This document shows positions 52,701-61,480 of a stretch of 64,000 bases of DNA, piece after piece. A program made the translations under genes and the position numbers. Source of the stretch: JAOUEA01 sp963821925. GTDB lineage: Bacteria; Actinomycetota; UBA4738; HRBIN12. The notes under the pieces are model-generated. The model made no database searches and was not told where the DNA came from. It saw nothing but the letters and a program-made list of their open reading frames with translations. The DNA is taken from NCBI GenBank assembly GCA_963821925.1, contig CAWGFO010000009.1:186001-250000 (forward strand). The letters are read 5' to 3'. Every line of letters begins with the position of its first letter. Position 1 is the stretch's first letter.

Positions 52701-53471
52701 TCAGCGAGGGATCGCGCCGCGGAACGTTGCCGCGAGCGCCAGCGCACCGTCACGGTCGCCCTCGACCAGACGCGCCATCAGGGCGCTGCCGACGATCACC
52801 CCATCGGCGAACGCACAGGCGTCGGCGGCCTGTGCTGGCGTGCCGATCCCCACGCCCACCAGGAGCGGGAGGTCGGTGAGGGGACGCAGGGCGGTCACGA
52901 GGTCGCGGGCAGTCGTGGCCAGGGACTCCCGGGCGCCCGTCACCCCGTACGTCGCCACGCAGTAGATGAACCCATGCGCGCGCTCGGCGATCGCCGCGAG
53001 CCGTGCGGGCGCGGTGCCGGGCGCCGCCAGGAGGACCGCGTCGATCCCTCGCGTCGCCGCGGCGGCGTCGAGCGGCCCGGCCTCGTCGACGGGCACGTCG
53101 GGCACGATGATCCCCGCGACCCCCGCGGCGACGGCCTCGTCGAGGAATCGGTCGATGCCGCGCCGGTAGACGGGATTGACGTAGGTCATCACCGCGACCG
53201 GGATCGAGAGGGATGCGTCACGGATCGTCGCGAGGATGTCCGGGGGGTGGGCACCGGCCTCGAGCGCCAGCCGCGACGCCTCCTGGATCACGCCGCCGTC
53301 CATCACGGGATCGGAGAACGGGATCCCCACCTCGATCGCGTCCGCGCCGGCGTCCTCGATCGCGCGGAGCAGCCCGGCGTCGACGCCCGGCAGCCCGCCG
53401 GTCACGAACGGGACGAACGCGCGGCCCCCGGCGTCCCGCCGGGCCCGGAGCGCGACCTCCAGCTCACCCAC
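52701..53471 (-). CDS. trpA: Tryptophan synthase alpha subunit
   Basis: Cleaves indole-3-glycerol phosphate to indole and glyceraldehyde 3-phosphate and channels indole to TrpB; 256 aa TIM barrel. The catalytic Glu and Asp are in DAIEVGIPFSDPVMDGGVIQ (about residues 43-62). The phosphate-binding end GVGIGTPAQAADACAFADG and GSALMARL are present. The GTG at 53471 overlaps the trpB stop by 8 nt. It is the last gene of the trpC-trpB-trpA run. Confidence 0.96.
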   Translation of the reverse strand: MGELEVALRARRDAGGRAFVPFVTGGLPGVDAGLLRAIEDAGADAIEVGIPFSDPVMDGGVIQEASRLALEAGAHPPDILATIRDASLSIPVAVMTYVNPVYRRGIDRFLDEAVAAGVAGIIVPDVPVDEAGPLDAAAATRGIDAVLLAAPGTAPARLAAIAERAHGFIYCVATYGVTGARESLATTARDLVTALRPLTDLPLLVGVGIGTPAQAADACAFADGVIVGSALMARLVEGDRDGALALAATFRGAIPR

Positions 53472-54681
53472 GGGGAGCGTCCTCGCCGAGCGCCGCGAGC
53501 ACCGTGTCGAGGTCCTTGTCGCCGCGGCCCGACAGGCAGACGAGGATGCGCGCACCCTCGGGGAGCGGCCGCTCGAGCAGCCACCCGATCACGTGCGACG
53601 GCTCGAGCGCCGGGATGATCCCCTCGCTGCGCGCGAGCGCCTGGAACCCCGCGAGCGCCTGCGCGTCGGTCGCGCTCACGTACCGGGCGAGCCCGGCGTC
53701 CTGCAGGTACGCGTGCTCCGGCCCGACGCCCGGGTAGTCGAGCCCGGCCGAGATCGAATGCGTCTCGACGACCTGTCCGTCGGGATCCTGCAGCAGGTAG
53801 GTGAGCGCGCCGTGCAGCACGCCGGGCTGGCCCTGCGTGATCGACGAGCAGTGCTCGCCGAGCTGCATCCCGCGGCCTCCTGCCTCGACACCGATCAGCT
53901 CCACCCCGGGCGCGCCCACGAACGCCGTGAACATGCCGATCGCGTTCGAGCCACCGCCGACGCAGGCGAGGACGTAGGCGGGATCGCCGCCCATCCGCTC
54001 GGCATACTGGGCGCGCGCCTCGTCGCCGATCACCCGCTGCAGGTCGCGCACGAGCTGCGGGAACGGGTGAGGCCCGACGACCGAGCCGATGATGTAATGG
54101 GTGTTCGTGACCGTGGCCGCCCAGTCGCGGAGGGCCTCGTTCACGGCTTCCTTCAGGGTGCGGGTGCCGGCGGTGACCGGCACGACCTCGGTGCCGAGGA
54201 GCTTCATGCGGACGACGTTCGGCGCCTGGCGGCGGATGTCCTCCTCCCCCATGTAGACGACGCACGGCAGGCCGAGCAGCGCGCAGGCGGTGGCGGCGGC
54301 GACGCCGTGCTGCCCGGCGCCGGTCTCGGCGATGATCCGTTCCTTGCCGAGCCGCTTCGCGATCAGGGCCTGGCCGAGCGCGTTGTTGATCTTGTGCGCC
54401 CCCGTGTGCGCGAGGTCTTCTCGCTTCAGCCAGATGTCGTAGCCGAGCTGGTCGGACAGGCGGGACGCGCGCGAGATGGGCGTGGGTCGACCGACGAAGT
54501 CGCGCGCGAGGGCGCCGAGCTCGTCGCGGAACCCCGGATCGTCGCGGAGCTCCGTCCAGGCGGCGGCGAGCTCGTCGAGGGCCGGGATCAGGATCTCGGG
54601 CACGTAGCGCCCGCCGTAGTCGCCGAACCGGCCGCGGGCGTCCGGCCCCGCGGGGACGGTCTGGTCGGCCACGATGCTCAT
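53464..54681 (-). CDS. trpB: Tryptophan synthase beta subunit
   Basis: PLP enzyme that condenses indole with serine to tryptophan; 405 aa, full length, TrpB1 type. N-terminal GRFGDYGGRYVPEILIPAL, PLP Lys in LAHTGAHKINNALGQALIAK (about residue 93), AETGAGQHGVAAATACALLG, phosphate loop CVGGGSNAIG and CLSGRGDKDL are visible. The ATG at 54681 overlaps the trpC stop (GTGATGA region) and has GAGAGGAG upstream; a GTG one codon earlier is possible. Confidence 0.97.
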   Translation of the reverse strand: MSIVADQTVPAGPDARGRFGDYGGRYVPEILIPALDELAAAWTELRDDPGFRDELGALARDFVGRPTPISRASRLSDQLGYDIWLKREDLAHTGAHKINNALGQALIAKRLGKERIIAETGAGQHGVAAATACALLGLPCVVYMGEEDIRRQAPNVVRMKLLGTEVVPVTAGTRTLKEAVNEALRDWAATVTNTHYIIGSVVGPHPFPQLVRDLQRVIGDEARAQYAERMGGDPAYVLACVGGGSNAIGMFTAFVGAPGVELIGVEAGGRGMQLGEHCSSITQGQPGVLHGALTYLLQDPDGQVVETHSISAGLDYPGVGPEHAYLQDAGLARYVSATDAQALAGFQALARSEGIIPALEPSHVIGWLLERPLPEGARILVCLSGRGDKDLDTVLAALGEDAPRG

Positions 54682-55460
54682 CACTCGGGCTCCTCTCCGA
54701 TCAGGCGGCGGATCGCGCGGCCGGGGTCGGCGGCGCGCATCAGGGTCTCGCCCACCAGGATGGCAGACGCGCCGGCCTTCACCGCCGCGACGACGTCGGC
54801 GCGCGATCCGATCCCGCTCTCGAGCACCGCGATGCGGTCTGCGGGCACGCGGGCGAGCTGCGCCCGGGCGCGTGCCGGATCGACCTCGAGCGACTCCAGG
54901 TCGCGGGCGTTTACCCCGATCACCCGGGCGTCCGTCGCGAGCGCACGATCGAGATCACGGTCGCCGTGCGTCTCGAGCAGCACGCCCATCCCGAGGGCGG
55001 CGGCCTCCGCGAGCATCGCGGCCAGTTCGTCGTCGCCGAGGGCGGCGGCGATCAGCAGGACCGCGTCCGCCCCGTGGGCACGGGCCTCCACGACCTGCGA
55101 CGGGGCCACGAGGAAGTCCTTGCGCAGCAACGGCACTGCCACGGCCACCCGCACGGCCTCGAGGTCGTGGAGGGACCCGGCGAAGTGGTGCGGCTCGGTG
55201 AGAACGGACACGGCGTCGGCACCGCCCGCGACGTAGGCCCGCGCCTGAGCGACGGGGTTCGCGTCGGTGGCGATCGGGCCGGCGCTCGGCGAGGCGCGCT
55301 TCACCTCGGCGACGAGGCCGATCCCGTCACCCGCGAGGGCGTCCGCGAAGTCGAGCGGCGGGTCCATGTCGGCCGCGCGTCGGCGGAGGGCGGCCACGTC
55401 GAGCGGCGCCGCCCGGAGCCCGGCACGCACCTCGGCGACGATGTCGGTGAGGAAGCCCAT
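54681..55460 (-). CDS. trpC: Indole-3-glycerol-phosphate synthase
   Basis: Ring-closing decarboxylase of the tryptophan pathway, 259 aa TIM barrel. Catalytic Lys in LVAEVKRASPSAGPI (about residue 53), Glu/Lys in VPLLRKDFLVAPSQV, then IGVNARDLESLEVD and AVLESGIGSRADV are present. The ATG at 55460 has no ribosome site; TAGACT lies 9 nt upstream, so the mRNA is leaderless or nearly so. It heads trpC-trpB-trpA, with all junctions overlapping. No trpF is seen in the window. Confidence 0.96.
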   Translation of the reverse strand: MGFLTDIVAEVRAGLRAAPLDVAALRRRAADMDPPLDFADALAGDGIGLVAEVKRASPSAGPIATDANPVAQARAYVAGGADAVSVLTEPHHFAGSLHDLEAVRVAVAVPLLRKDFLVAPSQVVEARAHGADAVLLIAAALGDDELAAMLAEAAALGMGVLLETHGDRDLDRALATDARVIGVNARDLESLEVDPARARAQLARVPADRIAVLESGIGSRADVVAAVKAGASAILVGETLMRAADPGRAIRRLIGEEPE

Positions 55461-55503
55461 GAGGCCCGGAGTCTACCGAGGCGTCTCGGGATCCCCGGCC
55501 GTG

Positions 55504-56217
55504 CTACGCGTCGAGCCGGGCGAGCGCGTCGGCGAGGTCGAGGCCTCCCTCGAGCGCAGCCCGGCCGACGACGGCGCCGGCGGCCCCGGCTCGTCGGAGC
55601 GCCCGCAGGTCGTCCACCGAGGCCATCCCGCCCGCCGCGATCACCGGCCGCCCCGCCCGTACGACCTGCCGCACGATCGCGAGATCGGGACCGCGCATCC
55701 CCCCGACCCGTTCCACGGCCGTCACGAGGAACCCCGACGCACCCGAGCCGACGAGCCACTCGAGCGTCTCGACGAGCGGGAGGTCGCCCTCCGCGCGCCC
55801 CCGGGGCCGGATCCGACCCCCGTCGACCTCGATCCCCAGGATCAGGCGCGCTCCGAGTGCCCCGATCGCCTCGCGTACGACCGCCTCGTCGAGGAGCGCG
55901 CCGGAGCCGAGGACGACCCGGTCGGCCCCGGCCGCGAGCGCCTGTGCGGCCTCCGTCAGGGTGGCGATCCCGCCGGACGCCTGCACCTCGAGACCGAGTG
56001 CCGCCACGGCGCCGACCGTGTCGAGGTTCGCGAACGACCCGCCGAACGCCAGATCGAGGTCGACGACGTGCGCCCGCCGGGCGCCCGCCTCGGCGTACGC
56101 GCGCGCGGCGGCGAGCGGGTCGCCGCCGAACGCCGCCAGCGGGCGCGGCCCGCCGGGCGTGTGGATCGCCAGCCGGCCGCCGGCGACGTCGATCGCAGGG
56201 ATGATCTCGAAGGACAT
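55504..56217 (-). CDS. Divergent HisA/PriA-like TIM-barrel protein
   Basis: A 237-aa barrel of the HisA/HisF family. HisA isomerises ProFAR in histidine synthesis; actinobacterial PriA does this and the TrpF step. The start FEIIPAIDVAGGRLA keeps the first catalytic Asp, and the C-terminal phosphate loops VIAAGGMASVDDLRAL and GAVVGRAAL are normal. However, the canonical VRLvQG (substrate Arg) is replaced by AIHTPGG, the second-barrel Asp (GLDV/SLDT) is Glu in LGIEVDGGRI, and the KDGT acid motif is RVGGM in VTAVERVGGMRGPDL. The enzyme is therefore altered or specialised. The ATG at 56217 has TAAGGT seven nt upstream (leaderless). It stands 43 nt before trpC in a pathway block with no trpF. Confidence 0.75.
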   Translation of the reverse strand: MSFEIIPAIDVAGGRLAIHTPGGPRPLAAFGGDPLAAARAYAEAGARRAHVVDLDLAFGGSFANLDTVGAVAALGLEVQASGGIATLTEAAQALAAGADRVVLGSGALLDEAVVREAIGALGARLILGIEVDGGRIRPRGRAEGDLPLVETLEWLVGSGASGFLVTAVERVGGMRGPDLAIVRQVVRAGRPVIAAGGMASVDDLRALRRAGAAGAVVGRAALEGGLDLADALARLDA

Positions 56218-56275
56218 CCCGGGAACCTTACCGGCGGTCCGTCCGCCGCCGGCGACCGTGGCCATACTGGGGGCG

Positions 56276-56902
56276 ATGGACCTCCCCGTCTTCGCGCTCC
56301 ACACGGTGCTGTTCCCGGGCGAGCGCATGGCCCTGCGCGTGTTCGAGGAGCGGTACCTCGAGATGATGGAGGAGGTGCTCCCCGACGGCGCGTTCGTGGT
56401 CGTCGCGATCCGCGAGGGCCGCGAGGTCGGGGGCGACTACGAGCCCTACCGGGTGGGCGTGACGGTGGCGGTCGAGGACTACGCCTACGACGGCGACGAG
56501 GGGACCTACCGCCTGCGGATCGCCGGGCGCGACCGTGTGGCGCTGGTCGAGCCGACGGGGACGACGCCGTTCGCGCGCTGGCGGGTGGCGCCGCATCCCG
56601 ACGAGGGCGGCGCCGGCACCGATGACGTGGAGGTCGCGACGCGAGCGCTCGCCCGATATCTGGAGGCCGTCGGCGACGGCGCGCTCGAGGGCGCCGCTAT
56701 CCCCCGCGAACCGGTCGCCGCGAGCTACGCGATCGCGGCCGCCGTTCCGGGGCTCCTGCCCGCCCGCCAGGCGCTGCTGGAGGTCCCGGGCGCCGGACAG
56801 CGACTCGAGGCGGCCCGTGCGACCCTCGCCCGCGAGACGGCGCTGGTGCGCGCGCTCGGCGCCAACGTCGGCGGTCCCAGCCTGGACGTGAACCCGAACT
56901 AG
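56276..56902 (+). CDS. LON substrate-binding-domain protein
   Basis: A 208-aa stand-alone relative of the N-terminal domain of Lon protease, without ATPase or peptidase domain. It starts with the LON pattern MDLPVFALHTVLFPGERMAL, RVFEERYLEMMEEVL, and continues with the beta-rich core (YRVGVTVAVEDYAYDGDEGT; LRIAGRDRVAL) and a helical bundle. The family is widespread in Actinobacteria, with unclear function. The ATG at 56276 has no ribosome site but CATACT seven nt upstream. It is divergent from the hisA-like gene across 58 nt. Its stop overlaps that of dnaE tail-to-tail in CTAG. Confidence 0.87.
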   Translation: MDLPVFALHTVLFPGERMALRVFEERYLEMMEEVLPDGAFVVVAIREGREVGGDYEPYRVGVTVAVEDYAYDGDEGTYRLRIAGRDRVALVEPTGTTPFARWRVAPHPDEGGAGTDDVEVATRALARYLEAVGDGALEGAAIPREPVAASYAIAAAVPGLLPARQALLEVPGAGQRLEAARATLARETALVRALGANVGGPSLDVNPN

Positions 56903-59900
56903 ACGAGCTCGGGTTCGGCCTCGCGCTCGAGGCGCGCCGCGTCGGTGCCGAGCAGCGACCGGAGCTCGTTCAGGAGACCCCCGGCCGGCTCCACGCGGTA
57001 GGACCCGACCTCGAGCGGCGTGATCCCGGCCGACGACAGGAAGCGCACCCGCACGGGCGACGCGCCCGGATGCGCCTCGAAGACCTCCTTCAACTTCGCG
57101 AGGACCGCCGGGGTGCAGGCCGCCGCCTGGAGGTCGACCACGAGGTTCTCCGGTCCGAGGGACGGTGTCATGCCGGGCCCAAGGTCGGGTTCGCGCACGT
57201 CGTTCGCGCGGATCTGCAACTCCCGACCGCGCAGGTCGATCCGGCCTGTGACGAGCACGATCCGGTCGGTCTCGATCAGGCCCGGCACCGCCTCGTACAC
57301 GGACGGGAACGCCACGACATCGGTGCCTCCCGCGAGGCCCTCGAGCCGGAACTGTGCATAGGGCTCGCCGCGCTTCGTGTACTTGCGGGCCACGTTGCCG
57401 ATGATGCCGCCCACCGTAACGAGGTCGCCGTCGCCGAGCTGCTCGAGATCCCCCATCTCGTGCGTGGTCTGCGCGGCGAGCGCGTCCTTGACGCCGAGCA
57501 ACGGATGGTCGGTCACGAACTGGCCCAGCATCTCCTTCTCGTAGCGCAGCAGGTCACGCTGGTCGAACTCCTCGCCCTGCAGCACGGACTCGTCGACCTG
57601 GCCCGCGGCATCGGGGTCGTCCCCGCCCCCGAACAACGAGAACTGCCCGGCGGCTTCCGCCTTGCGCTCGGCGAGGATCGGCGCGGACACGCGATCCTGG
57701 TTCTCCAGGAGCCCGCGTCGCGTGTAGCCCAGGGAGTCGAACGCCCCCGCCTGGATCAGGGATTCGAGCACCCGCTTCGTCAGCACGCTCGGCTCCACCT
57801 TGCGACAGAAGTCCGCGTACGAGGTGAACGCCCCCTTCGCGCGGCGCGCGTCGATGATCTGCTGCACGGCGCCCTCGCCGACGTTGCGCACCGCGGCCAG
57901 CCCGTACCGGATCGACGGCGTCTCGCCGGGCGCAGGCGCGAAGTCCAACTCGGACTCGTTCACGTCGGGGGGCAGGACCTCGATCCCCATCCCGCGGCAC
58001 GCGTAGAGGTAGAAGGGCTTCGCGTCCTTGTCGTCCTTCACCGACGTGAGCACGGCCGACATGTACTCGACGCGGTGATGCGCCATCAGGTAGGCGGTCT
58101 GGTACGCGACCAGCCCGTAGGCGCAGGCGTGCGACGCGTTGAACCCGTAGTCGGCGAACGGCACGATCATCTCGAAGAGATCGGCGGCGAGCTTCTGCTG
58201 GTAGCCCTTCTCGACCGCCCCCGCGATGAACTTCTCCTTGAAGGGCATCAGGACCGAGAGCTGCTTCTTGCCCATCGCCTTGCGGAGCGTGTCGGCCTCG
58301 CCCATCGAGAAGCCGGCCAGGGCCACGGCCACCTGCATGACCTGCTCCTGGTAGATCATCACGCCGTACGTGTCCTTGAGGATCGGCTCGAGATCGTCGT
58401 GCGGGTACGTGACCTTACGGCGCCCGTGCTTGCGCTCCGCGTACTCGGTGTGCAGCCCGTTGTTGAGCGGCCCGGGGCGGTAGAGCGCGACGAGCGCCAT
58501 CAGGTCCTCGAACCGGTCGGGCGCGAGCAGCTTGATCAGGCTCCGCATGCCGGCCGACTCCATCTGGAACACACCGGTCGTCTCGGCGCGCTGGAGCATG
58601 GCGTACGTGTCGGGGTCGTCGAGCGCCACGTGGTCGATGTCGAGCTCCACGCCACGGCTCCGCAGGTGCCGGAGGGCGTCCTCGATCACGGAGAGGTTCC
58701 GCAGCCCGAGGAAGTCCATCTTCAGGAGGCCGAGCGCCTCGACGCCGGTCATGTCGAACTGCGTCACGACCTTCTTCGAGTCGTCGCGGGAGTCCTTCGA
58801 GAGCTTCAGGGGGAGATAGTTCACGAGCGGCGCGTCCCCGATCACGACGCCGGCGGCGTGCACCGAGTCCTCGCGGCGGAGCCCTTCGAGCGCCCGGGCC
58901 GTCTCGACGATCTCCTTGGCCTCGGGCTCCTTCTCGTAGGCCGCGGCCAGATCGGGCGAGAGCTTCAGCGCGTCCTCGATCGGGTAGTCGCGGCCCATGA
59001 TCGCGGGCGGGTACATCTTGCAGAGCCGGTCTCCCACCACCGGCGGGAACCCGAGCACGCGCGCCGCGTCGCGGATCCCCTGCTTCCCCTTGATCGTCTG
59101 GAAGGTGACGATCTGCGCGACGTGGTCCGCCCCGTACTTCTCGGTGGCGTAGCGGATCACCTCGTCGCGCCGGCGCTCGTCGAAATCCATGTCGATGTCG
59201 GGCATCTGGATCCGCTCGGGGTTCAGGAACCGCTCGAACAGGAGCCCGTAGCGCAGGGGGTCGAGGTCGGTGATCCGCAGGCAATAGGAGACGACCGAGC
59301 CGGCCGCCGAGCCACGCCCCGGCCCCACGCGGATCCCCTGTTCGCGCGCGTGGCGGATCAGGTCCCAGACGATCAGGAAGTACCCACCGAACCCCATCGA
59401 GGTGATCACGTCGAGCTCCCGGTCGATCCGGTCGCGGACCTCGGTGGTGATCGCTCCGTAGCGTTCGGCCGCACCGGCGTCCACCAGCTGCCGGAGGTAG
59501 GCGTCGCGGTCGATCCCTCCGGGGGTCTCGAACCGCGGGAGATGGTATCGCTCGTCGGCCGGCGCACGGTCCCCGTAGACGAGGTCGAGCTCGGCGCGCT
59601 CGGCGATCCGCAGGGTCTGGTCGCAGGCGTCGGGACGCTCACGGAAGAGCTGGCGCATCTCCTCGGCGCTCTTCAGGAAGAACTCCTCGGAGTCGAACTT
59701 GAGCCGCTTCAGGTCGGACTGGAGCTTCTTCTGCTGGATGCACAGGAGCACGTCGTGCGGCTTCGCGTCCTCCTTCAGCGTGTAGTGCAGGTCGTTCGTG
59801 GCCACGACAGGGATCCCGAGCTCGTCGCCCAGCTCGAACTGGCGCCGCAGGATCGCGTGCTGGTCGGCCAGCCCGTGATCCTGGACCTCGATGAAGTAGT

Positions 59901-60444
59901 TGTCGGCCCCGAAGATGTCGCGGTACTCGCCCGCGACCCGCCTCGCCCGGTCGTCCTGGCCCGCGAGGAGCGCGACGCCGATCTCGGACGACAGGCACCC
60001 GGACAGGCAGAGCACGCCCTCCGCGTATTCCGCCATCAGCTGCTTGTCCATGCGAGGCCGGTGGTAGAAGCCCTCGAGGTGTGCGTAGCTCACGAGCTTC
60101 AGGAGGTTCCGGTAGCCGGTCTCGTTCTCGGCCAGCAGGGTCAGGTGGTAGTACTTCTCCTCGCTCTCGCCCGGGTTCCGGTCGAATCGCGACCCGGGGG
60201 CCACGTACGCCTCGACCCCGAGGATGGGCTTGACGCCGACGGCCCGGCCGGCCTCGAAGAACTTCAGGGCCCCGAACATCGACCCGTGGTCGGTCACGGC
60301 CACGGCCGGCATCCCGAGACGCCCGGCCTCGGAGAAGATCGTGGGCGCGCCCGGGTTCGACTTCGGCGGCTCGATCCGTGCCGCCCCGTCGAGCAGCGAG
60401 TACTCGGAGTGGACGTGGAGATGGACGAAGCTCGGGTCGGTCAT
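56899..60444 (-). CDS. dnaE: DNA polymerase III alpha subunit
   Basis: Replicative polymerase of the DnaE1 type, 1181 aa, full length. The PHP domain at the N-terminus (FVHLHVHSEYSLLDGAAR; AVTDHGSMFGALKF) keeps many metal ligands. The family-C catalytic core has GPGRGSAAGSVVSYCLRITD, the Asp triad in MPDIDMDFDERRRDEVIRYA, and FNASHACAYGLVAYQTAYL. A tandem HhH and a C-terminal OB domain follow (GDLVTVGGIIGNVARKYTK). The ATG at 60444 gives the standard PHP start. AAGGGGG lies 15 nt upstream, rather far. The upstream region contains two DnaA-box-like sites around a hairpin. Confidence 0.97.
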   Translation of the reverse strand: MTDPSFVHLHVHSEYSLLDGAARIEPPKSNPGAPTIFSEAGRLGMPAVAVTDHGSMFGALKFFEAGRAVGVKPILGVEAYVAPGSRFDRNPGESEEKYYHLTLLAENETGYRNLLKLVSYAHLEGFYHRPRMDKQLMAEYAEGVLCLSGCLSSEIGVALLAGQDDRARRVAGEYRDIFGADNYFIEVQDHGLADQHAILRRQFELGDELGIPVVATNDLHYTLKEDAKPHDVLLCIQQKKLQSDLKRLKFDSEEFFLKSAEEMRQLFRERPDACDQTLRIAERAELDLVYGDRAPADERYHLPRFETPGGIDRDAYLRQLVDAGAAERYGAITTEVRDRIDRELDVITSMGFGGYFLIVWDLIRHAREQGIRVGPGRGSAAGSVVSYCLRITDLDPLRYGLLFERFLNPERIQMPDIDMDFDERRRDEVIRYATEKYGADHVAQIVTFQTIKGKQGIRDAARVLGFPPVVGDRLCKMYPPAIMGRDYPIEDALKLSPDLAAAYEKEPEAKEIVETARALEGLRREDSVHAAGVVIGDAPLVNYLPLKLSKDSRDDSKKVVTQFDMTGVEALGLLKMDFLGLRNLSVIEDALRHLRSRGVELDIDHVALDDPDTYAMLQRAETTGVFQMESAGMRSLIKLLAPDRFEDLMALVALYRPGPLNNGLHTEYAERKHGRRKVTYPHDDLEPILKDTYGVMIYQEQVMQVAVALAGFSMGEADTLRKAMGKKQLSVLMPFKEKFIAGAVEKGYQQKLAADLFEMIVPFADYGFNASHACAYGLVAYQTAYLMAHHRVEYMSAVLTSVKDDKDAKPFYLYACRGMGIEVLPPDVNESELDFAPAPGETPSIRYGLAAVRNVGEGAVQQIIDARRAKGAFTSYADFCRKVEPSVLTKRVLESLIQAGAFDSLGYTRRGLLENQDRVSAPILAERKAEAAGQFSLFGGGDDPDAAGQVDESVLQGEEFDQRDLLRYEKEMLGQFVTDHPLLGVKDALAAQTTHEMGDLEQLGDGDLVTVGGIIGNVARKYTKRGEPYAQFRLEGLAGGTDVVAFPSVYEAVPGLIETDRIVLVTGRIDLRGRELQIRANDVREPDLGPGMTPSLGPENLVVDLQAAACTPAVLAKLKEVFEAHPGASPVRVRFLSSAGITPLEVGSYRVEPAGGLLNELRSLLGTDAARLEREAEPELV

Positions 60445-60474
60445 CGGCGCTGCTCGTGCCCCCTTCGAAGGAGG

Positions 60475-60516
60475 TTATCCCCAGCGGCCCCGTCGCTGGG
60501 GAGACGCTGTGGACAA
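60475..60516. promoter_or_regulatory. Two DnaA-box-like sites flanking a hairpin upstream of dnaE
   Basis: TTATCCCCA on the plus strand (60475-60483; one mismatch to TTATCCACA) and TTGTCCACA on the minus strand (60516-60508; a perfect actinobacterial-type DnaA box). Between them an 8-bp stem CCCCAGCG/CGCTGGGG (60479-60486 with 60494-60501, 7-nt loop). They lie 31-72 nt upstream of the dnaE start. Two boxes are too few for an origin, so regulation of dnaE by DnaA is the inferred role. Confidence 0.45.
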
Positions 60517-60571
60517 CTTACATCGCTGTGATTCGGGCGGGACCAGAACGTACGCCCGGCTCCCGGGAGCG

Positions 60572-61480
60572 TCAAGGGCGCAGGTCGCGGCGGGCGCGCG
60601 CGCGGCCCAACGCGGCCTCGAGGTCCTCGGGCAGCGGCTCCTCGAGCTCGATCCGCTCCGCGGTGAGGGGATGATCGAAGGCGATCCGCCACGAGTGAAG
60701 GAACGGCCGCGTGAGCCCGAGCATCGTGGCATCGGCCCCACCCCCACCGTAGGCCCGATCCCCGAGGATCGGGTGCCCGATCGCCCGCAGGTGCACCCGG
60801 ATCTGGTGCGTGCGTCCGGTGCGCGGGGCCGCCTCGAGCAACGCCGAGCCGCCGAACCGCTCCCGGACCTCGAACGCGGTCTCCGCTTCGCGACCGTCGG
60901 TGTGGTCCACGATCACCTTGTCGAGCCGCCGCCCGAGGGGCGCGTCCACCGCGAAGGCGTCGTGGTCGGGATCGCCTCTGACGAGCGCCAGGTAACGGCG
61001 ATCGATCGCGTGCGCCCTGAGCATCGCCGTCAGGGCCTCGTGTGCCTCGTCGGTGCGGGCGACCACCATCAGACCGCTCGTCCCCGCGTCGAGCCGGTGG
61101 ACGATGCCCGGACGCAAGGGGCTGCTGCCGGAGGACAGGGGCACGCCCATGCCGAGGAGCCGGTTCACGAGCGTCCCCGTCCGCCGGTTCTCGGTCGGGT
61201 GCGTCACGAGCCCGCTGGGCTTCGCGATCACGAGCAGATGGTCGTCGGCGTACCGGACGGGCACGGGCGGCACCTCCGGGACGAGCGCATCCTCGACGGC
61301 GAGGTCGGCCTCGATCCGCTCGCCACCCTCGAGCCGGAACGACTTGGGGCGCTCGAAGCCGTCCACCGTGACGCGACCGGCCGCGATCGCCCGCTGGACG
61401 TCGGCGCGCGGAAGCCCGGTCAGCCGCGCCACCACGGCGTCGAGTCGTCCGGGCTCACCGGCCATCGTCTCAGTCGTCAT
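60572..61480 (-). CDS. rluD: RluD-like 23S rRNA pseudouridine synthase
   Basis: RNA uridine isomerase of the RluA family, 302 aa. An N-terminal S4-like domain (RLDAVVARLTGLPRADVQRA; GRVTVDGF) is followed by the catalytic domain with Asp in GIVHRLDAGTSGLMVVA (about residue 135), RYLALVRG, and the C-terminal APRTGRTHQIRVHLRAIGHP. The RluD position-specificity is inferred from family and neighbours. The ATG at 61480 overlaps lspA by 11 nt; an ATG at 61465 is an alternative, and neither has a strong ribosome site. Confidence 0.9.
   Translation of the reverse strand: MTTETMAGEPGRLDAVVARLTGLPRADVQRAIAAGRVTVDGFERPKSFRLEGGERIEADLAVEDALVPEVPPVPVRYADDHLLVIAKPSGLVTHPTENRRTGTLVNRLLGMGVPLSSGSSPLRPGIVHRLDAGTSGLMVVARTDEAHEALTAMLRAHAIDRRYLALVRGDPDHDAFAVDAPLGRRLDKVIVDHTDGREAETAFEVRERFGGSALLEAAPRTGRTHQIRVHLRAIGHPILGDRAYGGGGADATMLGLTRPFLHSWRIAFDHPLTAERIELEEPLPEDLEAALGRARARRDLRP

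Noticed and set aside
60475..60516. A chromosomal replication origin next to dnaE
   Set aside because: Only two DnaA-like boxes, no AT-rich unwinding region, and no dnaA, dnaN or gyrB nearby. Regulation of dnaE is more modest and fits better.
57070..60531. Plus-strand open frame of over 1100 codons opposite dnaE
   Set aside because: Complete overlap with a full-length, motif-rich dnaE on the other strand; no family features of its own.
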